A stretch of DNA of 64,000 bases from Glycine soja. Its lineage: Eukaryota > Streptophyta > Magnoliopsida > Fabales > Fabaceae. The position numbers were made by a program, and so were the translations under genes. The notes below the pieces were generated by a model, which was given only the letters and a program-made list of their open reading frames with translations, had not been told where the DNA came from and did not search any database. Below are positions 21,740-33,450 of this stretch, in pieces. Location of the stretch: the NCBI RefSeq assembly GCF_004193775.1, contig NC_041003.1:29440263-29504262 (forward strand), in the 5' to 3' direction. The stretch's first letter is position 1, and the number at the start of each line of letters is the position of its first letter.

Positions 21740-23950
21740 AAGTGAAATCAAAGGGACCCTATTCGATAAGTCGAGTCCAAGCCTTTACAAAAAAGAAATA
21801 AAAATTATAAGTTGCGGGTTGAGTAGGCTTTTCAATGGCACCCTCTACTTGAACCTCAGGAACCAACTCCCTTCCGTGACGTCATTGTCATTGTCAAAGA
21901 GTGAGAGGTTGACTTCCTTGAAGAAGTATTTGGCTTGCCGAGTAGCCTTGAAGAAGCTAACTTTATGAATCTTGAGGATCTCGGCCTTAGCTTTGTCGAG
22001 ACCACTCTTCAATTTTTCTCAGCCTTCTCTATATTTACCTTAAAGAAAGGAAAATCCTTATTAAGGTGTTCAATCTCCTATTGGAGAGCTTTGGCATAAG
22101 ACTCAACAGTAGTCAGCTTGGCCTTTAAAGCCTCCTCTCGGGTCTCAAACTCTTTTAACTTAGTCTTTGTATCTTCAAGAGACTTCCTAGATTCCTCGGC
22201 AAATTGTAGCAATATCTTGTTGGCCTCGATAGCTTCAACTAAAGCCTACTCGACCTTGGCACATTTAACTTGAGCTTTCTTAGACTCCCCACCAGCCTTC
22301 TCAAATTCATCGGTCCAAAACTCAACAATACCCTGAGTCTTGGCTTGAAAACAAGCAATGGAATACATTGAAACTCAAGGGCTGACTTCCCTCAGCATGT
22401 TGCGATCTGATTGACTGAGCATTGAAGATTATATGAGGGCGCGAGGATTAAAGTCCTTACCCTAAAGAGAAGCAACTCCTTTTTTCATAGAAAGAAATAT
22501 GGGACGACTCTCTGTGGATGAAGGAGTAATAACCAACATAGGCTCCAACCTTGGCTTCTTAGTTGCAACATCTTCTTGCTGAGAGGGACCCGAATTTACC
22601 CTCTTAGCAGTACCGAGACTGATGGGAGGAGGATAAGGCACCAACTCTTCTTCCACCATGACATGGTCTTATTTGCCTTTGCCCTTATCAGCCTTGGTCT
22701 TCTCGACTTGTGCCTTCTTGATGGATTGGTAATCAAACTTAGCCATACGCCCTAAAAAGATAAAGGCAAGGTCAAAACTCATCAAGGAAAGTAAAGAAAA
22801 ACATAAGTAAAAAATATTCACGATCCTAATTCGTGGTCATAGTTTTGGAGAAGGGCATATCCATCAGGGTCTTACAGTGGAGAGCCCTAGGAAACTTGTA
22901 GAGTACATTCATGCCCTCCTAATCGGAGGGAGATATGTACACTACATGTTTTTTGATGTCCTTATTGGGCGAAGGAGTTCAATAGGAAGGGAAATGAGTC
23001 ACCTCTTACCGAGTAAAGTAATTTGGCATAGACCCGATCTCCAGACGAACTTTAAAGAAGTAACCCTTGAAGTTTTTGTAAAAAGGTGGTGAAGGGGCTA
23101 ATAACAACTCTACCAGGAATGTCAGTCTGTTTGCTTTATGTTCATATAATACACACAACTCTTGTTGCTGGTTGGGTCGATTTGATGGCTCTATATGAAT
23201 TAGAAGTTTTTGATCCCTTTGACCTTATTCTTGATCCAATGTGGAGAAAGGGTATGTTAAACCCAATCACCCTTGTTGTTTTCCTTCACATTATAATGAT
23301 GAAGAAATTTTGGAGCAGTAGGGGTGATGAAGAATTCATCGCATAAAACCCTAAAGGCTCATATGGCCACCTAAGATTCATGTTCAACAGGGTAAAGGTG
23401 ACTTTAAGTTCTCGGATAACATCTATCTCGAACTTGTCGAATAGGACGATGAGATGAAGATTTGTGAAGAGAGTGGAATACATATACATAAATTATGTCT
23501 CAACTAGGTAGGCACGCATGAAGACACACTCATTCTCAAGACAAGAGTCAATGATCATCACATTCGGACCATCTATATGGAAAAATTCAACACCTTCTAA
23601 GAAGTTAGTGATCGATTATATGTCAGGAAACTAGTTGAATAGCTTTTGACTTCACCATAAACCAAGGAGTAACTTGGAAGCGTTATATGAGGGTACTCCT
23701 TTTTGGGTTTTTTGGGAGAAAAAGAAGAAGGATGAATAATTGGACAAAGGGCTATGACTTGAACAACAGTAGCCTCTGAGTCCAAGTTAATAACATTTGT
23801 GATGGGATTTGGCAAAGGAGACTTAGCCTTGTCCCCTCTAATGTTTGGAAGAATAGTGGCAGTGATGCCAGCGTCAGGGTGGATTGCGCCACCTATAGTG
23901 GCGACACCACCAACTGGGAGCTAGACTCTTAGTCACTGGCAGCATTAAAG
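21740..23950 (-). pseudogene. Antisense ORF relic of the Tat-like element (putative gypsy-type ORF with coiled coil)
   Basis: On minus, several frames linked by frameshifts read as one decayed protein. It starts near 23920 with GVATIGGAIHPDAGITATIL and continues through PNPITNVINLDSEATVV, a region with DGPNVMIIDSCLENECVFM, and [20 protein letters not shown]. The basic MAKFDYQSIKKAQVEKTKAD follows, then VPYPPPISLGTAKRVNSG. It ends in a long Lys/Glu-rich heptad region (KSLEDTKTKLKEFETREEAL, 22050-22330). This layout, an N-terminal conserved part plus a coiled-coil tail, resembles plant 'putative gypsy type transposon' proteins. Its place downstream of Tat pol on the opposite strand matches the extra antisense ORF known in Tat-lineage elements. 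Function unknown. The family name is inference. Confidence 0.55.
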
Positions 23951-24710
23951 CCACAGTGATGGTGAAAGGGGTCATCATTTAAACTCTCCCCGATTGGGTG
24001 AACTTTTGGTGATAAAGGAAGTACCAAAAAACAAGGATGACCGAAGAAGACAAAGAAGGATACACTAAAAAAGAAGCTCTCAAAACCAGGGAAATAAAAA
24101 CTCAGAAAGTGAAGATGAAGATAGAAAAGGAAAAGTGTTCTCCCCCTTTTATAGTCCTCTAGAAGCTTCTGAGGATTCAAAGGATGCACCCATTCAGATT
24201 GTTAGATCTTTTCTCCTACTCACGAATCGACGGTTGGGGAAAGACGCAACTTTTGGCTATCTTGAGAGTGTTTCAAAATTCAAAGGATGTAATCAATGTG
24301 TCTTTTTTGAAAATGTGCAACAACATTAAATGCATTTGAACAATACAACTATTGACAAGACGTCTCTTTGAATACTCAACCACTCATATTCAGCAGAAGA
24401 AGTCTAGTCCTTTAAGACTAAGATAAATACTTGGCTAGAAAGGAAGTCAGACTCCCTCTCAGACTTGACTACAACCGGACCAACGAGTACTACTTGAACT
24501 CGGTTGGAAGATAGCGTCATCAGGGTTGAGAACTTAAGATTATTTTTTCACAAAGATCCTAAAGCCAGCTTTAGAGTTTGGGGGCATATGTATTACTCAA
24601 ACTCGAAAAGTCTCTGTACTCAGTGGTCGGCCGAATATTCTACTTGGAATTCAAATAATCTGACGGATCTAATTAAGGTAAGAAAAGTAATTAGCATTAT
24701 TTAATTTTGT
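23951..24710 (+). mobile_element. End of the Tat-like element: spacer, purine tract and possible 3' LTR start
   Basis: No gene is supported. TTTGGGGGCA at 24577-24586 is a plausible purine-rich primer tract, followed at 24589 by TGTATTACTC, a possible LTR start. The matching 5' LTR is not in the window, so this is tentative. Confidence 0.35.
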
Positions 24711-25626
24711 TAAGGTGACATTTGTTTTTTTCGTTTTCTATTTTTATTTTCAATAAAAAAAAATAAAAAATGGGACAAAAAATGCGTTTGTTTAAAATTT
24801 AAGAAATGCTTTTGATGAAAACGTTTTTCACTTTATGCCCAATGTTGAAAACGCCATAAAGTTGTTTTGGTGTTTTCCTTGTTAAATAATTTAGAAAATG
24901 AAAACACATGAAAGCGCAAATTGTGTAAATAAGGGGAAAATCCAGGCTACTTCTACTTTCATTTGTATCATCGTTGTTATCTCATTCTTCATCAAGGAGA
25001 ATCCTTTTGACATCTACAAAGATCAACCCTCTCCACCTCTTCTGTAATGAATAGACTTGGAATAATACTATTGTTTGATGTGGGTTGCGATGGTCATTGT
25101 TGCCCATTGTAATGAACAAAATAAAATGTCATTATTAACTCTCTTTTCAAGGGGTAGTGGTATATCCAACCTTTGTGCATCTCCACTACCCCCAACAACA
25201 CATGATACACCTGCACCTTGTTCTCCTACATGTGGCTTCAACTATCTTGGCCCAAACGACATAAATTGCAAAGGAGTCCGAGTGAGGACCAAGGTTGTGA
25301 CGAAGGGAGAGGATTGAAATATCGTCGATGTTGGTATTTATTTTCTAGTGGCGATGACTAGATGCGACACCGTTGCTTTTCTAATTGCTTCAAGCACATC
25401 CAATTAAGGCTAGGGCTCAAGAATTGCTTGGCTCAAGCTTAATTTTCCAGTTGAAAGATGTAAGAGAATACAATTAAAACAAATACATTCTCAATGTTTT
25501 ACTTTCTTGAAAAAAGAAGATGAAAAATCAAAACAAAAATATTTTTTTAATTCTGAAAATTTAAAAATGAAAACAATTTTTAAAAAATAAAAATTAAAAA
25601 TATCTCTCAAACCAAATGTCCCCTTA
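24711..25626. mobile_element. MITE-like foldback element
   Basis: The left end TAAGGTGACATTTGTTT and the complement of the right end (TAAGGGGACATTTGGTT) match over 17 bases with two or three differences. Both are followed inward by T-rich text of similar composition. The interior has no convincing gene. No clear target duplication was found, so the superfamily is undetermined. Confidence 0.5.
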
Positions 25627-26761
25627 TTTTCCACTTAAAAAATAAGTTTACTTTTCAAGTTATTTTTCGTCTTAACATGACATCAAGAATGAAAATGAAT
25701 CATTAACAATAGAATATGAATTAAATAAAGAATATTTTGAATATGATTTCAATATATATAATAAAATTAGTTGAGATAATCATCGCACATTGTTGAAGTC
25801 GTTATCTTATGTGTCTTTTTTCTTTCTAAATTTATAATTTTAGGTGGGTTCTTGCTGCTTTCCTATTTCCCAATTTCTTCATTATTTTTTGTTTTTATAA
25901 TTTGTTGTTTATTGTTTGTGAGGTTGGTCTGCTAACTTGTAGACTTTCCCAATTGGGTCTTGCGCATGAGGTGCTTCGATGTGCATGATTAAGTGATGCA
26001 GATGTGCTGGAATTTTAATGTGCAAATCCTTGCACAACTTCCAGATTATTAAGCAATGTAAATGTGCTGAATTTTTAATGTGTTAAGACAGGGGCAAGGG
26101 TGGGGCGGGCAAACCCAGTGCCCATCAAATGTAAAAAAGGGTTACCTTCAAGAAGGATCAAAGTTGAGGTCAAGGGTTTTTTTTTAATAAGTTTGGGGCA
26201 GGGATGGGAGAAGCAAGACCTACACCATCCTGTCCCGTTGTCAAGCTTATTCATAAAAAATTACAATGATACTTTGAGATTGTTTTTGGTATACCACATG
26301 TTTTAAGTTTATGGTAATTTATCACAAATTCAAATTTTTATTTTTGAAATATAGGATAGCATTTATATTTACAATCATATCAATAAACATTTTAAGGACA
26401 TTAATTAAAAACTATCAAATATAAACTTTTCATTAAAAATTAAAATAAAATATACTGGTCACATTAAAACTTTATACCTTTTCATGTAATTTTTTATTTT
26501 CATAATTAAAACCATTAGTTAGGATTTTCCTTATACTAACTGTGGGCTTTTGCCATTAAGTACACTTTCCTTTTTAGAAAGTACACTCCTCTTTTTATTA
26601 TTTTTAAAATAAAATTACACAATTAACCTTAATTTGTTTTTTATTTTCAAATCCTCTTTCTCCGTGCACCGCACTCCACTCACCTCAGCAGTGCTTACAC
26701 ACACTCCTGCACACTACTATGTACTTTCCAAAACTCCATTTTTCTCCATCTTTCTCCACTC

Positions 26762-26795
<34 letters not shown>

Positions 26796-28640
26796 TAGAG
26801 TTTCAAGTCATAAGACAAGGTGCATGAAAATTGAATTTTCATCACTAATAAAATTTAGATGACTTAAATGCAAAGTGAAAGATTACATTTTATTAGATGA
26901 ACCTTAGTTAAATAAATACATTAGAAGTTGTTTTTATTTTAATTTTCAAGAAAATTTAGTTATTATAGCTGGTGGTAATCTTCATCATAAATAAAGAAGA
27001 GAATTAGTGGAGAAATAACACATGAAGAGAGAGTGTATGAGAAGAGAGATTGTGAAATAAAGTCACTTTCTTGAGAGAAAAGTGTATTTGTGTGAGAGTG
27101 TTATCATTTCTTGTAACTATTGAGTGAGGTACTTGGGTTTGTAGAGTGATACACTATTTGAGATTAGTTATAATCTTGTAATCATTTTTGTGATAATTAT
27201 GTGGTCGTAAGCAATAGGTGCCAAACCAATTCTTGTATTTGTTATTATTTCTTTACGATGTAATCTTTATGTGTGTTCTCACGATCCTTTTGTGGGTGTG
27301 AATAATTTTATTTGAGGAAGTGTTAATTACCCGGCCATCATCACATGTCAATAGTCAACAGTTTGCACTTTTTTGTTTTTTAATATGAATTTTATTTTTG
27401 TTTTCAAAAAATTTATTTATTCTATTATTTATTTTTCTCACTTTTTTTTTACTAAATAACTACTAGTTCAACAAAAACCCATCCATTGATTCATCTCCGG
27501 CCCAACAACAAGGGTTTCGGCTATTGCTATATGCATAGGTGACAATGCAGAGAGCTTTCTCTACTCTACGCCGTTGTGATTGGAACCCTCGTGCCAACAA
27601 TGATGATTGTCATGGAACAGGTCCGATCCTAAGATTTTTTATGCCCTCCACAAACCGAGATCATTTGAATTTTTTCTTTTTATATTTGATATTTTTTGTT
27701 GCAAAATCATTAATAATTCATTCATAATCAATATTTTTTTAAAAAAAAATCTTTTTTCAATAGGATTTTTACAATTACAAATTTGATAACATTTTTTCAG
27801 TATATGCAATAGTAACAACAATAATCTTATTTTATAAGTTGTAAATACTTTACGAAAATAACTAAATGTCTTTAAATGATTCAATATTATAAAGTTTAAT
27901 TTTGATTCAGTTATTAAAACCTCTATAATGACTTTTAATTTTTCAAATAAAGTTTCATCATAAAATATCATAAGAATTATCATATTTTAGATAAGTTTTA
28001 ATTTTTATTGTTTTTTTTATGGTCCTAACTTACCCCTTTTTACATTTTGTTGATGAAGTTGTTCCTTTACCATCACTCCTCCTTTTGTAGTTTTAAAAAA
28101 TTATGGATAAATTTTTGTTTATAAGTGAAAATATCATTATTAGTTGGCTAATTACACATAATTGTATCCCTAAAGAAATTTACTGAAAAACATTTCATTC
28201 TTTATAACAAATTTTTATATAATTTAAAAACTATATAAAAATTTTATTTTTATATTCATATAAACTAAATAAAAAAATTGGTGCACCTCTAAAATGGGAC
28301 CTGGACAATTGTCCACCTCAATCATGCTCAAGGCCACCATTGTTGTGGATGACACCAACACAACACCCATAGTCACTTTAAGAGCATACAAAGGTTAGGG
28401 TAAAATTCCCTTTTTGTTTGGTGCCAAAGGATTTTGTCTCTTCTAAAGAAAAGGTTTAACACATTAAGAACGGCAACACATCATGTACCTTTCCTATATT
28501 CATCTGCCATAAACCTATTGTTTAGTAGGGGGAGTGCGGTGGGACTAGGGAGGAGTTTTCTCCTAAGAAAGAAGGGAAAAGTAAGGTTAATTAAGTAATT
28601 TTAGATTAAAAATAAAAAAATTAAGAGTGTGTTTAGTAAA
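25627..28640. other. AT-rich intergenic sequence with one microsatellite
   Basis: No coding frame beyond short random ones. A (TA)n(GA)n tract occupies 26762-26796. The segment at 26990-27330 has the look of a degraded copia LTR (GAGAGTGTTATCATTTC, ATCCTTTTGTGGGTG), but there is no partner to confirm it. Confidence 0.5.
26762..26796. repeat. Compound (TA)n(GA)n microsatellite
   Basis: About eleven TA units run directly into about six GA units. Confidence 0.95.
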
Positions 28641-30300
28641 CGGTATGTAACACCATGATTAAATCACACGAGAAAGAGAGGGATTCAAGGTTGTGCAGGT
28701 ATTTAATAACTTGCATCTATTATTAATGCTTACAAGGTTCACTTGCCATTCCACACTTAGTTTTTAGGAACACGACATTTACACTCATACTTTCTCAATT
28801 AAAGCATCATGTCATAAGCTTAATAAGGAACCTTATTTCCACGAAGTTTTTTAAGAACACAAATGTGTCATGAGGTCTTTCAATGGGTTGTAACGAGGTC
28901 AAGGCTTAAACATTTGAGTTAAAGAATTAAAGGGACGAAAATTCAAAAGGCTTGATCATTCAAGACAAACTTAATACCCAATCAAAATATACATTAAGTA
29001 AAACAACTTAACAAGGGTATATTTTAATCTTAACTTTCCTTATGCTTCTTTTCTTCTTTTATGACTATTCAATCTTTTTTCACCACCTTTCATCTTTCTT
29101 TTCTTTCCTTTCTCTTTCAACTTTTTTTTTCTTTTCTTATAATTTATCCAAACTTCACAACTATATAGAGTACCTCAAACATAACACAAAGTTTCCACAA
29201 TATAATCCATAAGGCACTAAGAAGCATCAAAATTTAAAAATTGGGGTATAGTAATGAGAATTTCACATTAATAACTAAATAAGTGCCTTGATATTACTCA
29301 TTCTTGCAATTAGGACTGGATAGCCCCCAAATAGGTTCAAAGAAAGTTCTAAAGGGTATAGTAATGATAATTTCACATTAATAAGTTGGGTAAGTGCAAA
29401 CATCAAAACAAGAGAAATCATGATAATTCTCAACAAGCTTAGAGATCATTTTACACAAGAATTCTACTACAAGACTTAAACATGCTAGGCTTCCACTTCA
29501 ATGAATTTAGAGTGACAAAATAATAGACACAAAGAGATATAGAATTATAGGGGTTATTACATTCCTAAATCTAAAAAGTAAATGAAGATACAATCCTTAT
29601 CAGTCAAATAAAAAAATAATGAAAATGATCATAACACTCAATTATGTCCTGAAAGTAAATCCTAAAATGCAAAATATGCAGTGCAAGACCCTAACAACCT
29701 TAAACTTAAATAATTACATTGTCTCAAATGTAATATTTGTTTCTTTAAAAAAATGGAGTAGAAAGAAAATACTTACAGAGAGGTATTTATCCCCTAACTT
29801 CAAGGACTATTCTCTAAGTTTTCTCTCAAATTTAGTTTTAGTCTAAATGGTATCAACAACAGAGTTAGATTTTGATCTCCACCTTTAAACCGGGTTACTA
29901 TCTTTTCCAAATTATGTTGATGAGCAAGAATGTAGGGTACATATTTTGAAACTTCCTCTAAGGGTTGTGTTGGACTTCTTTATTTCCTCGTCCTTCTCCT
30001 TTATTGCTTCAATAACCTTAAGGTGAACTTGCATATTGAGCAATATGAGTCTTTAACATCTTTTGGTGGATTACCATGCTTTCCATCTTAGTTATCAACT
30101 ATTTAATGGAATTACTTACAAACTTGTGCTTTTCTTTTATAATAACAAACTTGTGCTTAATTTACTCTTATTTGAAGTTCTTCCTGATGAGCTCAAGCCT
30201 TCATTGTTCATTCTACTTGGTTTCAATAGAGATAAAGTCCTCTAGGAGAGTCTTAAGTTTAGACTATTGAGATTGTTGAAAGCATGGTGAAAGCTATTAC
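28641..30300. other. Non-coding repeat-like sequence with a short direct duplication
   Basis: No gene is visible. GGGTATAGTAATGAGAATTT at 29244 recurs, with one change, about 111 bases later at 29355, followed in both cases by CACATTAATAA and a GTAAGTGC- or AAGTGCC-like string. The stretch GGGTTGTAACGAGGTCAAGG (28889) is, as far as I recall, common in legume repeats. Confidence 0.5.
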
Positions 30301-30329
30301 ATCCCAAATAATACATTTTCTTTTCCTTT

Positions 30330-30590
30330 GGATGATAATCAATTATGGAGGTTTGTAATTGATTATTATGAGTTATTTTTGTTGTTAGTTCTATAATAAT
30401 GTATTACAAATGTCTATAATTGATTATTATGAATTACGTGGGGTGTTTTGTTGTTATACGTTATGTAATAATTGATTAGAAAGGATTGTAATCAATTATT
30501 TTGAGTTATAGAGATTGTTTTACTGATTTTGGTTATGAAGTAATCAATATAGAGGCTTGTGATCGATTATTTATATCAGTAAAATGGTTC
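30330..30590. repeat. Degenerate TAATTGATTA / TAATCAATTA motif cluster
   Basis: At least six motifs such as ATAATCAATTAT, GTAATTGATTAT, ATAATTGATTAT, GTAATCAATTAT and GATCGATTAT occur in 260 bases, spaced roughly as in the TAATCGATTA cluster of the solo LTR at 19306-19546. Confidence 0.7.
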
Positions 30591-31600
30591 CTTATGCATT
30601 CTTATATTTATGAAATATGGATGAAGTGATGCCATGGTACATGAGTAAGATTTGAATTAAGAGAACTTAGTCCATATGGGATAGGATTCTCCAAGTGATA
30701 TGTTAAGTCATGTGCATCCTATGTGACCATGTACCATAAACATATAAAGTTTCAAAAGTTCATTGTTGATCTTAACCAAGGAGACCATGAATGAGAAGAA
30801 GTATTACTTTATCCTTGGGGGTGTTATCTAGTTTGGAATCTTCGTGTGGCTCGTGCTGATCCCATAGGATGGAGTATCCTTGCAGTGCTAGGCAATCCTG
30901 AGTTTTGTCGATAATCTAATCTCGGTCAAGAGTGTTCGTGTTGGATCGTGTTGATTTGTTGACTGCATGTCCTCTAGAGCCTCTTTCATAAATGTTTTTT
31001 TTCTGATACAACATCAATTTAAAGTACAAGTTAGCTCAACATTACATTGCATGTATACCTTTGTATCTGAATTCATTTTTGTGTCATGGTATGAGTGAGT
31101 GTTATGTATGGTTATATGTGTTTCTACCCGACCTTCACTTTCATACCACAAGCATGTGGTAAGATGTATCTTGCTTGTTGTTTGTTTGCTTGTGTTTGTG
31201 TTTAGGCTTAATGCCACTTTGCAGGTCGTGAAAGTCAACAAGATTATGCTAATAGTGTTGAAGGAGGGGCATAAACCTTATTTTTATATAATTTCATGTT
31301 ATGCTTGTGTTGGGTTGTAAGCTCTAATAGATTGTGACATTGAGGCAAGTTGTCTAGGTCATTTCTCTATATTCAGATTTATATTACAAACCTTTCAGAA
31401 TAGTTTTAGTTTGTATTGTATATGTCCTTTGGATAGCCAAACGACAATTATGAACTTATGTATCATTTAGATTTTCATTATTCAATGTTTAATTATTTAT
31501 AAGATATTGAGTTAATACAATATGTGATATTTTTTACCATAAAGAAAGTTTTTGAAAAAAAATACACTTATCCATTTTTGCAACATTTTTTTTTGGTTTA
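30591..31600. other. AT-rich intergenic sequence
   Basis: Only short unsupported frames. Nothing recognised. Confidence 0.5.
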
Positions 31601-31605
31601 TAACG

Positions 31606-31890
31606 TAGTATCACAGTTGTGGAGTCTTAATGGGTAATTCAGAGAAGTTATTAAGGTCACCTGCTTGTCAAGGAAGTTTTGCTTAATAAAAAGTTGCCTC
31701 TCCAGGTTAACCATTTAAAATCTTAGGCCAATCGGTCTACTCAATTAGTGGATCATTAATAAATAATGTAAACTTAATTAAGTGATTATGCAAAAATAAT
31801 AGAGTGAATCATAAGAGTTTTTTATTACCTATCATTGAATTTCTTATTTGATTCATAAATGAGTAAGACCAATATTGTTTTTAACATTTT
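31606..31890 (+). repeat. Dispersed repeat, copy 1 of 3
   Basis: It begins TATCACAGTTGTGGAGTCTT and includes GCTTAATAAAAAGTTGC, TAAATAATGTAAACTTAATT and CTATCATTGAATTTCTTATT. It matches 33235-33450 over its second half and 32195-32410 over its first half. Confidence 0.75.
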
Positions 31891-32194
31891 TTTACCTATA
31901 TATTATGAATATGAAATTATTTTACATTATTAATAATTAGAATTTTATTAGCTTTTATATCATTATTGTCTCTAATTCAACCTCTAATTAAATACTAACA
32001 AGTTAATAAAACAACATTGGCAACTAATTGTCAATAGGCAAAAGTAACAACAAAAAAAAGGAAAAGAAATGAATATCATCAAAATATATGTTGATCTTAA
32101 ATTTTCTTTAGTTTTCAAATATTAATTGGTCTTGCTACCATACTATGTTATATAAGACTTATTTAATGGGTCTATTCATCAATTGATAAGATAT
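31891..32194. other. AT-rich spacer between dispersed-repeat copies
   Basis: No feature recognised. Confidence 0.5.
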
Positions 32195-32410
32195 GATATA
32201 GTATCACAGTCATGGTGTCTTAATGGATAATTAGGAGAAGTTAATGAGATCATTTGTTTTCCTAAAATTTATGCTTAATAAATAGTTGTATCATCAAGTC
32301 AACCATCTTAAATATTGAATGCAAAAGGCGGTGTCCTCAATCAATATGAATAATTAATGAATGATAATTTCTCAAAAAAAATTAATGAATAATAAATAAT
32401 GTGAACATGA
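32195..32410 (+). repeat. Dispersed repeat, copy 2 of 3
   Basis: It begins TATCACAGTCATGGTGTCTT and contains GCTTAATAAATAGTTGTATC and AACCATCTTAAATATTG, homologous to copies 1 and 3. Confidence 0.75.
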
Positions 32411-32696
32411 TTCAAATAAAATGGCCTAAAGTTCAACCCCTCAACACATATCACTTTGTTGGTACTGGAGTTTGTTATGTCATTCTCCTTTGAACCATTT
32501 ACCATATTATTTTTCTTCTTCACACCTTGAATGAATTACCTTTAGCCAAACCTTGTTCTTTCAAGCCTTTCAAGGTACATAGATACTCACCTTGCTTTTT
32601 TTATAAATAAAAAAATGGATTTTTATTTGCTTATTTTATCTAAAGGTCTAGGTCAAAACAAGTAACATACTTTGGCAAAAAGAAGTGGCAAAACCA

Positions 32697-33023
32697 TGAA
32701 TGACAAAAATGGAAAATTACTAAAATTTGAACCCATTCCCACCAATGGTTGTTGGTTGTAGGCTTGATTCCCCAACTTGTTCAGCAACAATGTCACCAAC
32801 ATCATCACCAAGTTTGTGTATGTCAAATGAGCTCAACCAAGATGACAACAACCTCAAATACTTCAGTAGCCCTAAAGCCATTTCCATGGTGCTAGTAGGG
32901 TGCTCTCGCTGCCTTATGTATGTGATGGTCAATGAGGATAACCTCAAGTGCCCTAAAATCAAAAGCATTGCTTTGATTCATTTTGTTGATGCCAACAACA
33001 ATCCCACCATAAAGAAGGGATAG
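32697..33023 (+). pseudogene. GL2-INTERACTING REPRESSOR (GIR1/GIR2)-like pseudogene
   Basis: The plus strand encodes DSPTCSATMSPTSSPS, then SNELNQDDNNLKYFSSPKAI and SMVLVGCSRCLMYVM, the signature of small plant GIR1/GIR2 proteins. Those proteins are about 100-115 residues long, bind homeodomain factors such as GL2 and recruit TOPLESS-type corepressors. In intact family members an N-terminal EAR-type LDLNL motif is followed by this Ser/Pro region and a CxxC...CxxC zinc-ribbon-like end. Here the start (MNDKNGKLLKF, from 32697) is in a different frame from the rest. The EAR motif is lost near the frameshift at about 32725-32735, and the last CxxC has become CPKI. It sits between copies of a dispersed repeat with no promoter evidence. 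I am confident of the family, and confident that it is broken. Confidence 0.82.
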
Positions 33024-33234
33024 AGCACTAGGCTACCCTGTTTCCATCTCTGCATTCTCTGCTGCAAGTAGGACATGTTAGATTTAAACCAAGAATCTCA
33101 TTTTTAGAATATTTCTTTTATATTATCCTTTTTTTAATATTTTTTTAAACCCTTTCAATGATCAATGCTCCATGTGCTCCACTTTTTTACCTTTATCTCC
33201 TTTAATTAGGAAAGACTACACATAAGAGTTGAAT
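33024..33234. other. AT-rich spacer
   Basis: Nothing recognised beyond poly-T tracts. Confidence 0.4.
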
Positions 33235-33450
33235 GTAAGTAGTACTTCATGTTAGGGAGGTTATGCTTAATAAATGATTGCATCACTAGGTTGACCATCT
33301 TAAATATTAGGCTAGTCATTTTCCTCCATCAATATATATCATCAATAAATAATGTAAACCTGGTTATACAAAATAAAAGAGTGAATGCAAGATGTTTCAA
33401 TTATCTATCATTGAATTTCTCATTTGATTCATAAATGATTAAGACCAATT
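33235..33450 (+). repeat. Dispersed repeat, copy 3 of 3
   Basis: It contains GCTTAATAAATGATTGCATC, GACCATCTTAAATATTAGGC, AATAAATAATGTAAACCTGG and CTATCATTGAATTTCTCATT, in the same order as copy 1. Confidence 0.75.

Noticed and set aside
24589..24710. Full 3' LTR of the Tat-like element
   Set aside because: Only a plausible start next to a purine tract is visible. There is no second LTR to align, so the extent is not claimed.
25075..25317. Open frame inside the MITE-like segment
   Set aside because: No recognisable motif and composition like the surroundings. Not supported as a gene.
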